A stretch of 51,744 nucleotides of DNA, taken from positions 1-51,744 of the forward strand of contig NKXK01000043.1 in the NCBI GenBank assembly GCA_004379165.1. The letters are read 5' to 3'. This document shows positions 7,867-16,129 of this stretch, in pieces. Numbering within the stretch: position 1 is the stretch's first letter; the number at the start of each line of letters is the position of its first letter. The position numbers and the translations under genes were made by a program. This stretch comes from Rhodocyclaceae bacterium. GTDB lineage: Bacteria; Pseudomonadota; Gammaproteobacteria; Burkholderiales; Rhodocyclaceae. The notes beneath the pieces were generated by a model. That model was not told where the DNA came from. It saw only the letters and a list, made by a program, of their open reading frames with translations, and searched no databases.

Positions 7867-9225
7867 ATGCAAACCCGTGTCGGCCTGGTGCTGACCGGGC
7901 TGGCGGCGGTGCTGCTGCTACTCGCCGCCGGCCTCTGGCTGCATACCACCAGGCTGGCCATCCACGAGGAAGTGGAAGCCGCCAGCCGGGTTTCCCGACA
8001 GTGGCTGCGCGTCGCTCTCGGGACCCCGGACGGTCTACCGGTGGCCGAGAGCGAGGCGCGGCTGCTGACCATTGCCCGTGAGATCGGCCGCGTGCGGGCC
8101 AATGAGTTGCGGATTCATGCCGCCGACGGCACCCCGGTCTATGTCTCGCCGGCCCCGACCTACAAGGCCCGCCGGACGGCGCCGGCGTGGTTTGCCGCGC
8201 TGCTGGACAGCGACTATCCGGTACATCGTCAGACCGTCGGCGACTTGCGTCTGAGCCTGATTGCCGACCCGTCGCGGGCGCAGCTGGATGCCTGGGATGA
8301 TCTGCTGGCGATGGCCGGCTGGGCGCTGGGCGCGTTGCTGCTGCTGTTTCTCGCTTGCCGGCTGGCGCTGGCGCTGGCCTTGCGGCCGCTGGAACAGGTC
8401 ATGCAGGCGCTGGATCGAACCGGCTCGGGGCACTTCGATACCCGCCTGCCGGTGTTTGCCAGCCCGGAACTGGGTCGGTTGGCCAAGGCCTTCAACGGCA
8501 TGGCCGACCGCCTGCGGGCGGCGGTGAACGACAACGTCCGTCTTGAGACCGAACGCGAACTGGCCGAGTGTCTGCATCAGCGCCTGAGTAGCGAGCGTCA
8601 GGAGATAGCCCGTGAGCTGCATGACGAGCTGGCGCAGGGCATTACTGCCGTGCGGGCGCTGGCTGGGGCGATTGTCCAGCGCAGCGGCGAGCAGCCGGCG
8701 CTGCTGGCACCGGCGCAGGGCATCGTTGCAGTCACCGGTGATATGCAGGACGGGGTGCGCAACATCCTCTACCGCCTGCGGCCGCAAGCCGGCGAAGCGC
8801 TGGCCGGGCGCCTGCATGCATTGCTCGACAACTGGCAGCGCCAGCACGAAACAGTACGCGTTGAGCGCAGTATTGCCCCGGATATTTCGCCGATGCCCGA
8901 AGCCATCGCGCAAGCGGTGATTCGTATCGCGCAGGAGGGGCTGACCAACGTCGCCCGCCACGCAGCAGCCACAAGGGTCACGCTCCGCCTGCAGGTCGCG
9001 GGCCAGCAGCTTCAGCTGCAACTGCGCGACAACGGCAAGGCGGCCGAGGGTAATCCAACGCTGCGCCATGCCGGTTGCGGCCTCGGCTTGGCCGGCATCC
9101 GCGAGCGGGTTGCGGCCCTCGCCGGTCGTGTTGACTCCGGTCGCATCGACGAAGGCGGTTACCTGCTCGATGTCGAGTTGCCGCTGGATTCACCCCTTCT
9201 TGAACATCTGTCGCACGGAGAGTGA
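7867..9225 (+). CDS. Sensor histidine kinase, MoxY-like
   Basis: A 452-residue membrane kinase. Order: TM1 (about 7-27); a periplasmic domain (about 30-145) with TYKARRTAPAWFAALL, typical of the LapD/MoxY N-terminal family; TM2 (about 148-172); HAMP (about 172-225); HisKA_3 dimerisation box with His252 (ARELHDELAQG); and a HATPase with N box (GLTNVARHAA) and G box (GCGLGLAGIRERV). The ATG at 7867 is chosen because it begins directly before TM1. MoxYX-type pairs control methanol dehydrogenase in Paracoccus, and PedS2/R2-type pairs respond to lanthanides in Pseudomonas, so a link to the PQQ enzyme is reasonable. The signal sensed is unknown. The response regulator starts 3 nt downstream. Confidence 0.92.
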   Translation: MQTRVGLVLTGLAAVLLLLAAGLWLHTTRLAIHEEVEAASRVSRQWLRVALGTPDGLPVAESEARLLTIAREIGRVRANELRIHAADGTPVYVSPAPTYKARRTAPAWFAALLDSDYPVHRQTVGDLRLSLIADPSRAQLDAWDDLLAMAGWALGALLLLFLACRLALALALRPLEQVMQALDRTGSGHFDTRLPVFASPELGRLAKAFNGMADRLRAAVNDNVRLETERELAECLHQRLSSERQEIARELHDELAQGITAVRALAGAIVQRSGEQPALLAPAQGIVAVTGDMQDGVRNILYRLRPQAGEALAGRLHALLDNWQRQHETVRVERSIAPDISPMPEAIAQAVIRIAQEGLTNVARHAAATRVTLRLQVAGQQLQLQLRDNGKAAEGNPTLRHAGCGLGLAGIRERVAALAGRVDSGRIDEGGYLLDVELPLDSPLLEHLSHGE

Positions 9226-9228
9226 GCG

Positions 9229-9882
9229 ATGACACCCCAGAGCCTGTTGCACAACCGGCGCATCGTGATTGCCGACGATCATGCCTTGGTCCGCCTTGGC
9301 TTCCGACTGCTGCTCGAAGGCGCGGGGGCGACGGTGGTCGCCGAGTGCGCCGATGGCGAGAGCGCGGTGCGCACCTATGCCGAACTTCAGCCCGATGCGC
9401 TGGTGATGGATGTGTCGATGCCGGGCATGGGCGGGCTGGCGGCGCTGGAGCGACTGCTCGGCTGGTCGCCGAAGGCGCGGGTGCTGATGCTCTCGGCGCA
9501 TCACGATGCGGTCGTGCCGGTGCGCGCCCTGAGCCTTGGCGCACGCGGCTATCTGTGCAAGCGGGCGGAGCCGGAGGAGTTTCTGCGGGCCGTGGCAGCA
9601 GTGGCGGCTGACCGGCGCTACATCGATCCGGAACTGGCGCAGCAGGTGGCGCTGGCCCAGCTCGATGACAGCAGCAATCCGGTCGACACACTGACCGACA
9701 AGGAAATGGCGGTCTTTCTGAAGCTGGCGGGCGGGCAGAGCGTCAATGACGTTGCCGAGGACTTCCACCTCAGTCCGAGCACGGTCGGTACCCATCTCTT
9801 TCACATCAAGCAGAAGCTGAATGCCCGCAACGCCTCCGAACTGACGCTGGTAGCCTTGCGCAACGGCTTGCTGCAGGCGTGA
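9229..9882 (+). CDS. LuxR/NarL-family response regulator
   Basis: A 217-residue regulator with receiver domain (about 10-128) and a LuxR-type helix-turn-helix (about 150-212, LTDKEMAVFLKLAGGQSVNDVAEDF). Phosphoacceptor Asp61 is in LVMDVSMPG, the acidic pair is DD (16-17), and Lys in YLCKRAEP completes the site. It pairs with the kinase that ends 3 nt upstream and resembles the MoxX/ExaE/PedR class. It is not a sigma-54 activator because it lacks an AAA+ domain, so the protein acting at the two sigma-54 promoters must be encoded elsewhere. Confidence 0.92.
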   Translation: MTPQSLLHNRRIVIADDHALVRLGFRLLLEGAGATVVAECADGESAVRTYAELQPDALVMDVSMPGMGGLAALERLLGWSPKARVLMLSAHHDAVVPVRALSLGARGYLCKRAEPEEFLRAVAAVAADRRYIDPELAQQVALAQLDDSSNPVDTLTDKEMAVFLKLAGGQSVNDVAEDFHLSPSTVGTHLFHIKQKLNARNASELTLVALRNGLLQA

Positions 9883-9904
9883 TGCGCAATAGTGGGGTAG
9901 CTGT

Positions 9905-10837
9905 TTGAACCGGCAGGCGCGATACATCAACGTCGGCGATGGCCATCTGCTCTACGTCGAGACGCAGGGCGCAGCGACCGCCTTGCCGGTCATCGTGCTT
10001 CACGACGGCCCCGGCTACGGCTGCCGCGGGGGCGACCGCCGACTCCTGGCTGGCTTGCCTTACCGCCAGGTCTGTGTCGATCAGCGCGGGGCCGGGCGGA
10101 GTGTTCCGGCTGGTTCGATCGAGGCGAACACCACGCTTGATGTGGTTGCCGATCTGGAAGCCGTGCGCGAGGCGCTTGGCATTCCCGCCTGGGTGATTGT
10201 CGGTGGCGGCTGGGGCAGCCTGCTGGCGCTGATCTATGCGCAGCTGTTCACCGAACGCACCCGCGGGCTGGTACTGCACGGTATCTTCCTCGCTTCGCCG
10301 GAGGAAATTGCCAGCACCCTGGCCGGCTTCAGCCAGTGGCTGGCTGCCGTTGCGCCTGATTTTTGCGATAAATCCGGGTTGACCGCAGAGGTAGGCATCG
10401 CAGCACCCAAGTCGAGGCTGATCGAGGCATTGAGCGAGCCATCGCCACTGGCGCAGCACTTGACCGGCTACTGGCGCGACTATCGGCGGCAGCAAGTCGG
10501 CCTGCCACCCGCGACCGTCGAGCCCGATGCCGGGCAACTGGCACAGGCAGCCTTGCAGATACATTACCTGAGCCATGGCTATTTCCTGCGCCCCGGCCAG
10601 TTGCTTGCTGGCATCCGTCATCTGCGTCACCTGCCGGCGGTGATCGTGCAAGGCAGTACTGATCCCTTCTGCCCGCCGGCTAACGCCGAAATACTGCACC
10701 GCCACTGGCCGGAAGCGACCTGGATGCCACTGCGCAACGCCGGCCATGGTCCGGCTGACCCGGCCATCGCCCGCGCCCTGCGCAAGGGCGTGGCATGGGT
10801 AGCGGATAACGAGGCCTGCGAGGTATCCGGCTCATGA
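9905..10837 (+). CDS. Alpha/beta-hydrolase, proline-iminopeptidase-like, nucleophile replaced by Gly
   Basis: A 310-residue protein starting with TTG, 22 nt after the response regulator. The fold is that of peptidase family S33: oxyanion region HDGPG (34-38), core DQRGAGRS (59-66), and an acid/base pair in GSTDPFCPP and AGHG. The nucleophile elbow, GGSWGS in active members, reads GGGWGS here, so residue 102 is Gly, not Ser (codon GGC rather than AGC). The protein should therefore lack the usual peptidase or esterase chemistry. It could be a binding protein or a decayed enzyme, but the frame is open throughout. It is the last gene before the PqqU-like receptor and may belong to the same operon. 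Confidence 0.85.
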   Translation: MNRQARYINVGDGHLLYVETQGAATALPVIVLHDGPGYGCRGGDRRLLAGLPYRQVCVDQRGAGRSVPAGSIEANTTLDVVADLEAVREALGIPAWVIVGGGWGSLLALIYAQLFTERTRGLVLHGIFLASPEEIASTLAGFSQWLAAVAPDFCDKSGLTAEVGIAAPKSRLIEALSEPSPLAQHLTGYWRDYRRQQVGLPPATVEPDAGQLAQAALQIHYLSHGYFLRPGQLLAGIRHLRHLPAVIVQGSTDPFCPPANAEILHRHWPEATWMPLRNAGHGPADPAIARALRKGVAWVADNEACEVSGS

Positions 10838-10977
10838 TTTTCATGAGGGCATTGCAGCGATCCTCCGGATGTTACCGGTCCGCTGCCTGGCCATAATCAT
10901 TCCAAGGCAAGCGGCTCCGGCTTGCCGATCCGGCAGGCCGGCAGCGGAACCTCCTCGAATCCGCCGCATGCCACCTG

Positions 10978-11003
10978 CTGCGGTCAACCCGGAAAATCGC
11001 CCA
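10978..11003 (+). repeat. Dispersed element, copy 3 (left part only)
   Basis: CTGCGGTCAACCCGGAAAA followed by TCGCCC, then divergent sequence. It ends about 18 nt before the ATG of the PqqU-like receptor and so lies in its leader. The rest of the 183-bp spacer shows only a GGCAAGC/GCTTGCC inverted repeat near 10900. Confidence 0.75.
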
Positions 11004-11020
11004 ATAATGAAGAGAGAGAC

Positions 11021-13183
11021 ATGAAACATTCCATGACCCGTATCGCCGCCCTGATTGCGGCCTTTGGCAGCGTCGCCCAGGCGGTGGCCGAGACGCGCGA
11101 ACTGACGCTGGACAGTGTCGTCGTGACCGGCAGCCGCATCGAGCAGAAAAGCTTCGATCTGCCGGCCGCCATCGACGTCGTCGGGCGCGAGCGGATCGCC
11201 GGCGACAATGCCCGTGTCAATGCTTCCGAGGCGCTGGCTGGCGTGCCCGGTATTTCGGTCGCCAACCGCCAGAACTACGCGCAGGATCTGCAGATTTCCT
11301 CGCGCGGCTTCGGGGCGCGGGCCGCCTTCGGGGTGCGCGGCATCCGCCTGGTGGCTGACGGCATTCCGGCATCGATGCCGGACGGCCAGGGGCAGGCGGC
11401 GACCTTCAATCTCGACCGCGCCGAGCGTATCGAAGTGCTGCGCGGCCCGATGTCGTCGGTGTATGGCAATCACGCTGGCGGTGTCATCCAGATGTTCACC
11501 GCCGATGGCAAGGGCGCGCCGAGTGTCGATGCCAGCTTCAGTGCCGGCAGCTACGGCAGCTGGAAGGCCGGCATCGGTGCGCAGGGCGAGGTTGGCGGCG
11601 TCGGTTACGTCATCGACGCCTCGCGCTTTGCCACGGAAGGCTATCGCGAGCACAGCGCCGCCGAGCGGGATCAGACCTTCGTCAAGCTGACGGCTCGACC
11701 GAGTGTTGACGGCAAGCTGACGATGGTCGCCAGCAGTTTCCGGCAGGTGGCGGATGATCCGCAGGGGGTGCAGTGGGATGAGTTCAAGCGCAACCCGCGC
11801 GGGGTGGCTTACGATGCGGCGACCGGAATTTACCCGGCACTGGCCTACGATACGCGCAAGTCGATCGACCATGCCCAGGGCGGCCTAAGTTACGAGCATC
11901 GCTTTGGCGATCACACCGCGCAGTTGTCGGCCTATGCCGGCCAGCGCTCGGTGATTCAGTACCAGTCGATCCCGCGGACGACACAGTTGATCCCCAGTGG
12001 GGCCGCCGCCAATGCCCCGGTGCGGCGGCAGGCCGGCGGCATCATCGACTTCGATCGCGAGTTTGCCGGGATTGCCGGCCGTTGGACGGGCCGCTTCGCG
12101 ATGGCCGGCGGTCGCCTGACCACGACGCTGGGCTTTGACTACGAGCAGGCAACGGATGACCGGCGCGGCTACGAAAACTATATCGGTACCACGCTCGGCG
12201 TGCGCGGCAATCTGCGCCGCGACGAGCAGGACAAGGTCGCGAGCTTCGACCAGTACGCGCAGGCGGAATGGCAGGGCGAGCGCTGGACCTTCACCGGCGG
12301 CCTGCGCCACAGCCGGGTCGCCTTCAAGGTGGACGACAATTACATCGTGACCGGTAATGGCGACGACAGCGGCAATCTGGCCTACGAAAAGACGACACCG
12401 ACCCTGGGCGCGCTCTATCGTCTCACCGATACGGTGAATCTTTACGCCAGCGCCGCCCGCGGTTTCGAGGCACCGACCTTCAACGAGATGTTCTACTCGA
12501 GTTCCGGCAGCTTCAACTACGGCCTCAAGCCGGCGACCAGCACGCATCTGGAGGCCGGGGTGAAGGCCTTCATCGGTGCCGGCAGCCGTCTCGATCTGGC
12601 GGTGTTTGAAGTGCGGACGCAGGATGAGTTCGTAGTGGCTTCCAGCAGTGGCGGCCGCACGGCCTTCCAGAATGCCGGCGAGACGACACGTCGCGGTCTG
12701 GAGCTGGCGCTCGATTCGCGCTGGAGCGAAGCCTGGTCGAGCCGTATTTCTTACACCGGCCTCGATGCGCGCTTCAGCGAAAGCTACACCTTCCGTACCG
12801 CACCGCCGACGGTGGTGACGCGTACGGTTGATGCCGGCAACCGTCTTCCCGGCATCGCCCGTCACAACCTCTTCGGCGAACTGGTCTGGCGGCATCGCGC
12901 CAGCGGCTTCCACGCCGCGGTCGAAGGGATTGCCCGCAGCAGTGTCGAGGTCGAGGACACCAATGCCGGCAAGGCAGCCCCCGGCTACGCCATCGCCAAC
13001 CTGCGCGCCGGTGTCGAACGTCGCTTCGGTGCGCTCAATCTCAAGGGCTTTGTTCGCCTCGACAACATCTTCGACCATCAATATGTCGGCTCGGTCATCG
13101 TCGGCGACAGCAACGGGCGCTTCTACGAGTCCGCCCCCGGACGCAACTGGCTGGCCGGCATCAGTGCCCGCTACAGTTTCTGA
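11021..13183 (+). CDS. pqqU: TonB-dependent receptor, PqqU (YncD)-like PQQ importer
   Basis: A 720-residue outer-membrane receptor with signal peptide (about 1-23), plug and barrel. The plug contains NRQNYAQDLQISSRGFG and GIPASMPDGQGQ. Near the C-terminus are VDNIFDHQYVGSV-like and SNGRFYESAPGRNW elements, all very close to what I recall of E. coli YncD, shown to import pyrroloquinoline quinone and renamed PqqU. The barrel also shares ITPGNGDDSG-like (VTGNGDDSG) and VVASSSGGRTAFQNAG signatures with that protein. Its position beside a PQQ dehydrogenase supports the assignment. ATG 11021 is preceded by AGAGAGAG. A strong terminator follows. The assignment rests on remembered sequence, not on an alignment. 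Confidence 0.85.
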   Translation: MKHSMTRIAALIAAFGSVAQAVAETRELTLDSVVVTGSRIEQKSFDLPAAIDVVGRERIAGDNARVNASEALAGVPGISVANRQNYAQDLQISSRGFGARAAFGVRGIRLVADGIPASMPDGQGQAATFNLDRAERIEVLRGPMSSVYGNHAGGVIQMFTADGKGAPSVDASFSAGSYGSWKAGIGAQGEVGGVGYVIDASRFATEGYREHSAAERDQTFVKLTARPSVDGKLTMVASSFRQVADDPQGVQWDEFKRNPRGVAYDAATGIYPALAYDTRKSIDHAQGGLSYEHRFGDHTAQLSAYAGQRSVIQYQSIPRTTQLIPSGAAANAPVRRQAGGIIDFDREFAGIAGRWTGRFAMAGGRLTTTLGFDYEQATDDRRGYENYIGTTLGVRGNLRRDEQDKVASFDQYAQAEWQGERWTFTGGLRHSRVAFKVDDNYIVTGNGDDSGNLAYEKTTPTLGALYRLTDTVNLYASAARGFEAPTFNEMFYSSSGSFNYGLKPATSTHLEAGVKAFIGAGSRLDLAVFEVRTQDEFVVASSSGGRTAFQNAGETTRRGLELALDSRWSEAWSSRISYTGLDARFSESYTFRTAPPTVVTRTVDAGNRLPGIARHNLFGELVWRHRASGFHAAVEGIARSSVEVEDTNAGKAAPGYAIANLRAGVERRFGALNLKGFVRLDNIFDHQYVGSVIVGDSNGRFYESAPGRNWLAGISARYSF

Positions 13184-13201
13184 AATCCGCATCCTCCCCG
13201 C

Positions 13202-13226
13202 AACCCGGCCGCGTGCCGGGTTTTTT
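13202..13226 (+). terminator. Intrinsic terminator after pqqU-like gene
   Basis: AACCCGGC (13202-13209) pairs with GCCGGGTT (13215-13222), and the stem runs into six T. It ends the rightward unit 18 bp after its stop. Confidence 0.88.
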
Positions 13227-13313
13227 ATTGTTTCGTGGTGTTGAGTTCTGGCTCATGGCTGGAGCAGTTTGAAAAATAAATGAACGGCTTGGTGTTGTTG
13301 CACAAAATTGCTA

Positions 13314-13330
13314 TTGGCATTTTGATTGCC
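13314..13330 (+). promoter_or_regulatory. Candidate sigma-54 promoter of the porin gene
   Basis: TTGGCATTTTGATTGCC fits TTGGCA-N6-TTGC with 10 nt between GG and GC. It lies about 185 nt before the porin start. The rest of the 332-bp gap (13184-13515) holds the upstream terminator and AT-rich sequence; a weaker similar site is at 13387-13402. Confidence 0.5.
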
Positions 13331-13515
13331 TGAATAGCCGCTTCAGCAGGCGATTTCTGAATTTGGTGCCAGTTTTTTTGCGGTTCTGGCATGGCCCTCG
13401 CAATCAGGGGCTTCGATGCCGTCACAACGGGCGGCAGCGGGGGAAGCTGCCCGCCGGAGATCGCCGGGCAGACAAATTCAATGCAACAGCTCATCAAAGA
13501 CACCGGAGACTTCTC

Positions 13516-14736
13516 ATGAAGAACACTGCGACCATGCGCCCACTGATTCTGGCCCTGTTGGCCTGTTCGGCCGGCACCAGCCACGCCGTCAGCTTTACCC
13601 AGAACGATGTCACGCTGGACATCAACGGCACGATCAACGGCTTCTACGTCGTACGCGAAGCCAAGTCGATCAACAAGGCGACCGGCGCGTCGACCACGAC
13701 CACCAACAGCGCGCTGACCAACGGCCTGCTGCCGGGCTGGATCAATTTCGTCGCGACGACGCAGGCCAAGGGGCAGGACATCAAGGCACACATCAGCTTT
13801 GCGCCGGGCATCAACAACAACTCGCAGGTCGTCGGCCTGCCGATCGGTAATAACGCCGGCGGCGCCGGAACGACCAATCCCTACAGCCAGATCGACACCC
13901 GCAATGTCTATTTCTCCTTCGGCAACAGTAGCTGGGGTAGCCTGAAGTTCGGCCGCGACATCGGTCTCTTTGGCCAGAACGTCATCCTGTCAGACATGAC
14001 CCTGATCGGTGTCGGCGGCACCAGCAATGCCGGCATTCCGTACAACACCACCTTCGGCATGATCGGCCACGGCTACATGTACACTGGCTTCCAGCCGCAG
14101 ATCACCTACACCACGCCGACCTGGGGCGGGTTCCAGGCCGCAGCCGGCATCTTCCAGCCTAGCAAGTTCGCCGGTGATGAAACCAAGACGCCGGGTTTCC
14201 AGGCCAAGGTCGATTACGATTGGAAAGGCAATGCGCCGGGCAAGGTCTGGAGCGGCGTCGTGACGCAGACCAGCAGCTGCTCGGTCAGCCCCTGTGCGAC
14301 CAAGGAATACACTGCGACCGGTTTCGAACTGGGCGGCAAGGTCGGTTTCGGTAATTTCGAAGCGGTCGCCTACGGTTTCACCGGCAGCGGTCTGGGCTTG
14401 TCGACGGTGGGGGCGCAGTTCTTCGGCGGCAGCAATGGCGCTGGCAACAAGACCCAGTCGCAGGGCTACTTCCTGCAAGCCACCTACAAGCTGGGCGACA
14501 CGAAATTCGGCGTGAACTACGGCGAGAACAAGGACCGCGATGGCTTCGCCTTGACCGGCGCCAGCGCCCTCAACGAAATCAAGAACCGCGCCTTCACGGT
14601 CGGTGTCTATCATTCGTTGAACAAGTTCATTACGCTGGTTGGGGAGTTCAACGACGAGCAGGTGACGAACGTGAACGATACCCACTTTGATAACAAGAAC
14701 CGTACCTTCTCGGTGGGTGGTTTGATCTTCTTCTAA
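13516..14736 (+). CDS. Gram-negative porin
   Basis: A 406-residue outer-membrane porin with signal peptide (1-23, cut at SHA). Repeating amphipathic strands follow, with a typical betaproteobacterial porin core (SSWGSLKFGRDIGLFGQN) and a C-terminal strand ending in Phe (FSVGGLIFF), the Bam recognition signal. The start is supported by GGAG 9 nt upstream. A loop Cys pair (SSCSVSPCATK) may form a disulfide. It has its own leader with a sigma-54-like site and a strong terminator after it, so it is a single-gene unit. Solute specificity cannot be inferred; a shared sigma-54 control with the PQQ module would fit an alcohol or organic-acid entry route. Confidence 0.88.
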   Translation: MKNTATMRPLILALLACSAGTSHAVSFTQNDVTLDINGTINGFYVVREAKSINKATGASTTTTNSALTNGLLPGWINFVATTQAKGQDIKAHISFAPGINNNSQVVGLPIGNNAGGAGTTNPYSQIDTRNVYFSFGNSSWGSLKFGRDIGLFGQNVILSDMTLIGVGGTSNAGIPYNTTFGMIGHGYMYTGFQPQITYTTPTWGGFQAAAGIFQPSKFAGDETKTPGFQAKVDYDWKGNAPGKVWSGVVTQTSSCSVSPCATKEYTATGFELGGKVGFGNFEAVAYGFTGSGLGLSTVGAQFFGGSNGAGNKTQSQGYFLQATYKLGDTKFGVNYGENKDRDGFALTGASALNEIKNRAFTVGVYHSLNKFITLVGEFNDEQVTNVNDTHFDNKNRTFSVGGLIFF

Positions 14737-14787
14737 CGCAATTTTCCGGCACTGGCCGGCTTGAGGATGAACACAGGATGCGCAGCG

Positions 14788-15291
14788 ATGCCTGAAAGAC
14801 TTTCCTCGTATCAGACTTTGGCGCCCTTCGGGGCGCCTTTTTTACTTTTTTTGGCCGTATTGCTGATTGCGCCGATGCCGGCCCGTGCCGAAGCGGATAT
14901 TCGCACCCGGGTGGTCGAGGGTACCGATTTGTCGCGAACGCGTGAGGCGCTGATCGAGAGCATTGAAGCCGAGGGGTTGGTGGTCAGCAATATCGTCAAT
15001 TTCAACGAGATGCTGGCGCGCACGGCCGGCGACCTCGGCCGCCGTGGCGCGCCGTTTGCTGCTGTCGAGATCGTCCAGTTCTGCAGCAGTGTGCTTGCAT
15101 GGCAGTTGATCGAGGAGTCACCGGCCCAGGTGGCCTTATGTCCGCTGTCGATCAGTCTGCAGTTGCATCATGGGCGGCCAAAGGATGTGGTGTTGGCATG
15201 GCGTGAGCCCCAAGCCAGCAGCGCCGGCCGCCAGAAAGCAATTGAATTGTTGCGCCATCTGGTCCAGCGCACGGCAGAGCTGGCCCGATAA
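14788..15291 (+). CDS. Exported DUF302-family protein
   Basis: A 167-residue protein (from ATG 14788; ATG 14767 is an alternative in frame). After a hydrophobic signal segment (about 13-34, cut after ARA) comes a DUF302-like domain: an LSRTREALIESIEAEGLVV helix, an NFNEM turn and an IVQFCSSVLAWQLIEESP core. DUF302 proteins are small alpha-beta proteins of unknown function, often periplasmic. The codons for the hydrophobic core coincide with an intrinsic terminator hairpin and its T-run, so transcription arriving from the porin should stop inside this gene. Its own promoter is not obvious. It converges with fnr (9 bp between stops). Confidence 0.72.
   Translation: MPERLSSYQTLAPFGAPFLLFLAVLLIAPMPARAEADIRTRVVEGTDLSRTREALIESIEAEGLVVSNIVNFNEMLARTAGDLGRRGAPFAAVEIVQFCSSVLAWQLIEESPAQVALCPLSISLQLHHGRPKDVVLAWREPQASSAGRQKAIELLRHLVQRTAELAR
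14820..14843 (+). terminator. Intrinsic terminator of the porin, inside the DUF302 coding start
   Basis: GGCGCCC (14820-14826), loop TTCG, GGGCGCC (14831-14837), then six T. It lies 84 bp after the porin stop and within the signal-peptide codons of the next gene. Confidence 0.85.
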
Positions 15292-15300
15292 GGCTGAAAC

Positions 15301-16044
15301 TCAGGGGCGGTGATTCATCAAGGCCTTTAGGCCGCTGACATTGAGAATGCGGATGTGCTTCTGCTGGACGGCGATATGGCCTTCCTCCTGAAAGCGGGAG
15401 AAGGCGCGGGAGACGGTTTCCAGCTTGAGGCCGAGGTAGCTGCCGATTTCCTCGCGCGTCATGCGCAGGTAAAACTCGGCATGCGAGAAGCCGCGGGCAG
15501 TGAAACGCTGTGACAGGTTGAGCAGGAAGGCCGCCAGGCGTTCTTCGGCACGCATGGTGCCGAGCAGCATCATCACGCCATGGTCGCGAACGATTTCCCG
15601 GCTCATGACCTTGTGGAAATGGTGCTGCAGCGTCGGGATGTCGCGCGATAGGCTTTCCAGGTGAGGAAAGGGGATGGCGCAAATCTCGCTGTCTTCGAGC
15701 GCTATCGCGTTGCAGGTGTGGTGTTCGGTGCTGATGCCATCGAGGCCGAGCAGTTCGCCGGCCATCTGGAAGCCGGTGACCTGGTCACGGCCATCCTCGA
15801 GCAGCACATCGGTCTTGAAAAAGCCGCTGCGGATCGCGTAGATCGCGTCGAAGGGGGAGCCGGCGCGATAGAGATGTTCGCCCCGCTTGACGCGGCGGCG
15901 GGTTGAAACCAGGTCGTCAAGTTTGTCGAGCTCTTCTTCGCTCAAGCCATAGGGAAGGCACAATTCCCGCAGGTTGCAGTTCGAGCAGGCCGTCTTGATG
16001 ACCTCCAGCGTCACTTCTTCCTTCAGTGGATGAATCTGGCCCAT
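15301..16044 (-). CDS. fnr: FNR-type oxygen-sensing transcription regulator
   Basis: A 247-residue CRP/FNR-family protein. Cys20, Cys23, Cys29 and Cys122 match the four ligands of the oxygen-labile [4Fe-4S] cluster of E. coli FNR, even in numbering. A cyclic-nucleotide-type beta-roll (about 45-150) is followed by a helix-turn-helix whose recognition helix contains E-x-x-SR (LETVSRAFSRF), the FNR-box reading residues. It regulates anaerobic respiration and microaerobic genes. Divergent to hemN with an FNR box 17 bp upstream of its own start, implying autoregulation. Confidence 0.95.
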   Translation of the reverse strand: MGQIHPLKEEVTLEVIKTACSNCNLRELCLPYGLSEEELDKLDDLVSTRRRVKRGEHLYRAGSPFDAIYAIRSGFFKTDVLLEDGRDQVTGFQMAGELLGLDGISTEHHTCNAIALEDSEICAIPFPHLESLSRDIPTLQHHFHKVMSREIVRDHGVMMLLGTMRAEERLAAFLLNLSQRFTARGFSHAEFYLRMTREEIGSYLGLKLETVSRAFSRFQEEGHIAVQQKHIRILNVSGLKALMNHRP

Positions 16045-16061
16045 TCCTATCCCGCGTTCGC

Positions 16062-16103
16062 TTGATCCATGTCAACCGTGGCTTCACGGCTTGCACAGAT
16101 AAT
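16062..16103 (+). promoter_or_regulatory. FNR box and -10 element of hemN
   Basis: TTGATCCATGTCAA (16062-16075) differs from TTGAT-N4-ATCAA at one base. A GATAAT -10 hexamer lies at 16098-16103, predicting a start near 16110. The box is then centred at about -41.5, the class II activation position. The same site lies upstream of fnr on the other strand. Confidence 0.85.
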
Positions 16104-16129
16104 CCGACCTACACTCGGTGGCATGTCTA

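Noticed and set aside
13387..13402. Second sigma-54-like site, TGGCATGGCCCTCGCA, before the porin
   Set aside because: The -12 half is TCGC instead of TTGC, and a better site lies at 13314-13330.
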